The notes beneath the pieces are model-generated. The model was not told the DNA's origin. It saw only the letters and a list, made by a program, of their open reading frames with translations, and did no database searches. DNA of 64,000 nt from Phlyctochytrium arcticum (lineage: Eukaryota > Chytridiomycota > Chytridiomycetes > Chytridiales > Chytridiaceae): contig JAHLKI010000014.1 of NCBI GenBank assembly GCA_025602905.1, forward strand, positions 248,001-312,000. Direction: 5' to 3'. The position numbers and the translations under genes were made by a program. This document shows positions 62,512 through 64,000 of the stretch, piece after piece. Numbering within the stretch: position 1 is the first letter of the stretch; the number at the start of each line of letters is the position of its first letter.

Positions 62512-64000
62512 CTAAGACTCATGTCCTTCTTCCTCGGCCAAGTTGTCCGTCGAGTTTAGACTTTCGCATGACTCCAAGAAGGAGTCCAATCTTCCGCGAT
62601 TTTTCAATTTTGAGCCAAAAGCTTTGCCGTATTTGACAGGGCTTTTAGGCCGCTTCCGTGGAGCCTTGTCTGGGGGCAAAGAATCCACAATCACATCACC
62701 AATGTCGTTTTGGTTCGCCAACGCGCCATAATTGCTGCTATCAACATTAACAGGCCGACCAGGACCTTCAGGGTGGGAGGCCTCGGGAGAAATTGATTCA
62801 AACTCGTCCTCTGGGTCATGCTCCGGCATCTGCAACAAACCATCGCCATAGCGGACGTCAACAACCCATAGAACTGCGGACGCACAGGCACCGCCTAGTG
62901 CCAAGCATACAAAGAACAATTCCACGTATTTGAAATCCTCACTCCAGACGCGTATTTGGGCACTTATGAGGGGCATGATGGTCAATGCCGTATTGAGGGC
63001 GCTAGTGGACAAGCCGTAAGCCGTTCCCAGTAGTTTGACATCCCCGTGCTCGGGATCATGCTCAAGTTCCAGCTCACGGTGTTGTATGATGGTGGCGATA
63101 GAAGGCCAGATCGTAACACCATACATTGAGTAACTGAGACCGAGGAAGAGCAGTGGGACAATGGGTGTGAGCATGGTGAAGCCAAGTGTGGCGTGTACTG
63201 CGGCAATCACTAACGCGCATATCAACAAAAGACTTGCTCGGCCACCGTATCGATCGACGAGTAGTCCACAGGGGGGGACCAGTATTGCTGACATAGTGTC
63301 TGGTATACTGTATTACCGGGATGATTAGATCAGTCAATGTCACGAAAAGCGCATTTCAGTACCTCATCACGGTTCCAGCCGTTTGAGTATCCCCAGGGTA
63401 CCACTTGGACATTAGGAAATCCGAGGCAATGTTATTGAATGGCACGACTGTGCCATATAACATGACACAAATCACGCACACAATCCAAAACTCCCCAGGA
63501 AACAGCGCGATCTCCCGGAGACTCTGCTTAAAAGACCATGGCTCGATTTCATCATCGATAACGGTTGCGTCGTTTGTATAGCTGTCAGGTTCGTCCGTCA
63601 GATTCCCACTCTTGCTTGGCAGAAGTGGTCTATTTGCATTGTCTGGTGTGTTTTGTTCCTCTAGCAGCGGGCGTTGTTCACTGGCACTGGAACGGGAGGA
63701 GGACGGTGATTTTGGCTTGGAGCCGTCGGGAGAATGAGTGGCCATCAGAGCTGCCAGAACCAACGCGCAGCAGAAGGACGTATAACATGTTCCAGCGCCG
63801 ACCCACACTGCACCCGACGATGTCCAGATTTTTTCTATTCGTGGTGAAAGGTTTGCGTTCACAACAGATCCAAATCGTGCTATGCAAAGATCTAACATTT
63901 GCGTTAAAAAAACCTCGGCCGTTGTGCATCCATTGGGTACTTACTCAGTCCCAATGCAAAGGCAAGCTCTTTACCCCGGAACCACGCAGTTGTGATACTC
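62512..64000 (-). CDS. MFSD1-like major facilitator transporter, 5' end cut by window
   Basis: Major facilitator superfamily membrane protein; MFSD1 in animals is a lysosomal dipeptide exporter. Exons seen: at the right edge TTAWFRGKELAFALGL (the loop after TM4, typical of MFSD1), then RFGSVVNANLSPRIEK. A long Ser/Glu-rich central loop follows (SSSRSSASEQRPLLEEQN), with a possible dileucine sorting signal (EQRPLL). The C-terminal half has LLVDRYGGRASLLLICALVI, MYGVTIWPSIATII and YGLSTSALNTALTIMPLI. The tail is charged and disordered (KAPRKRPKSPVKYGK). The true start lies beyond 64000. Confidence 0.85.

Overview
The window is nuclear DNA from a fungus, very probably a flagellated (zoosporic, chytrid- or blastoclad-like) lineage. 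The fungal signs are a putatively GPI-anchored chitin-deacetylase-family protein, ERG27, PBI2, ERD1 and the general fungal gene set. The flagellar signs are a TTLL6/13-type tubulin polyglutamylase and a sperm-tail PG-rich (SHIPPO) repeat protein; both are normally lost in fungi without flagella. Genes are packed at about one per 2 kb on both strands. Introns are mostly 50-60 nt GT-AG, often with a visible CTAAC/CTGAY branch site. No rRNA, tRNA, CRISPR or prokaryotic feature was seen. I worked out exon structures by hand from reading frame, splice sites and family conservation. For GDB1, the deacetylase, TTLL, XKS1, SRP54, MAD2, BCKDHB, MAF1, CYC1 and VPS25 the exon phases close exactly.

Layout. 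0.4-6.5 kb: glycogen debranching enzyme (18 exons). 7-11 kb: SGF11 (SAGA DUB module) and NUP85. 11.4-12.8 kb: deacetylase-family protein with a damaged active site. 13-17.5 kb: TTLL polyglutamylase and a conserved protein of unknown function. 17.7-20.2 kb: xylulokinase and a small mitochondrial-type protein. 20.4-24.4 kb: an apparently intact DNA transposon. 24.6-33.4 kb: SRP54, a Tim17-like membrane protein, MAK11, MAD2, MCM7. 33.6-41 kb: a basic nuclear-type protein, BCKDH E1-beta, MAF1, an F-box protein. 41.9-50.3 kb: SAC1, cytochrome c, ERG27, TIM50, VPS25. 50.5-64 kb: BFR1, an ERD1/EXS protein, a proteinase B inhibitor, a coiled-coil protein, MCM-binding protein, MED31, proteasome beta-4, the SHIPPO-repeat protein and an MFSD1-like transporter cut by the window end.

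The main discovery is the element at 20437-24360. It has perfect 25-bp terminal inverted repeats and a perfect 8-bp target duplication (ACCAAAGC). Its single gene has three exons and an unbroken 1000-aa reading frame, with an N-terminal Cys/His cluster, that I cannot place in a named transposase superfamily. It sits between the divergent starts of SRP54 and a small mitochondrial-type gene, so it appears to have split a shared promoter region. The other genes are single-copy housekeeping functions (replication, checkpoint, protein targeting, proteasome, sterol and lipid metabolism) with no operon-like grouping.
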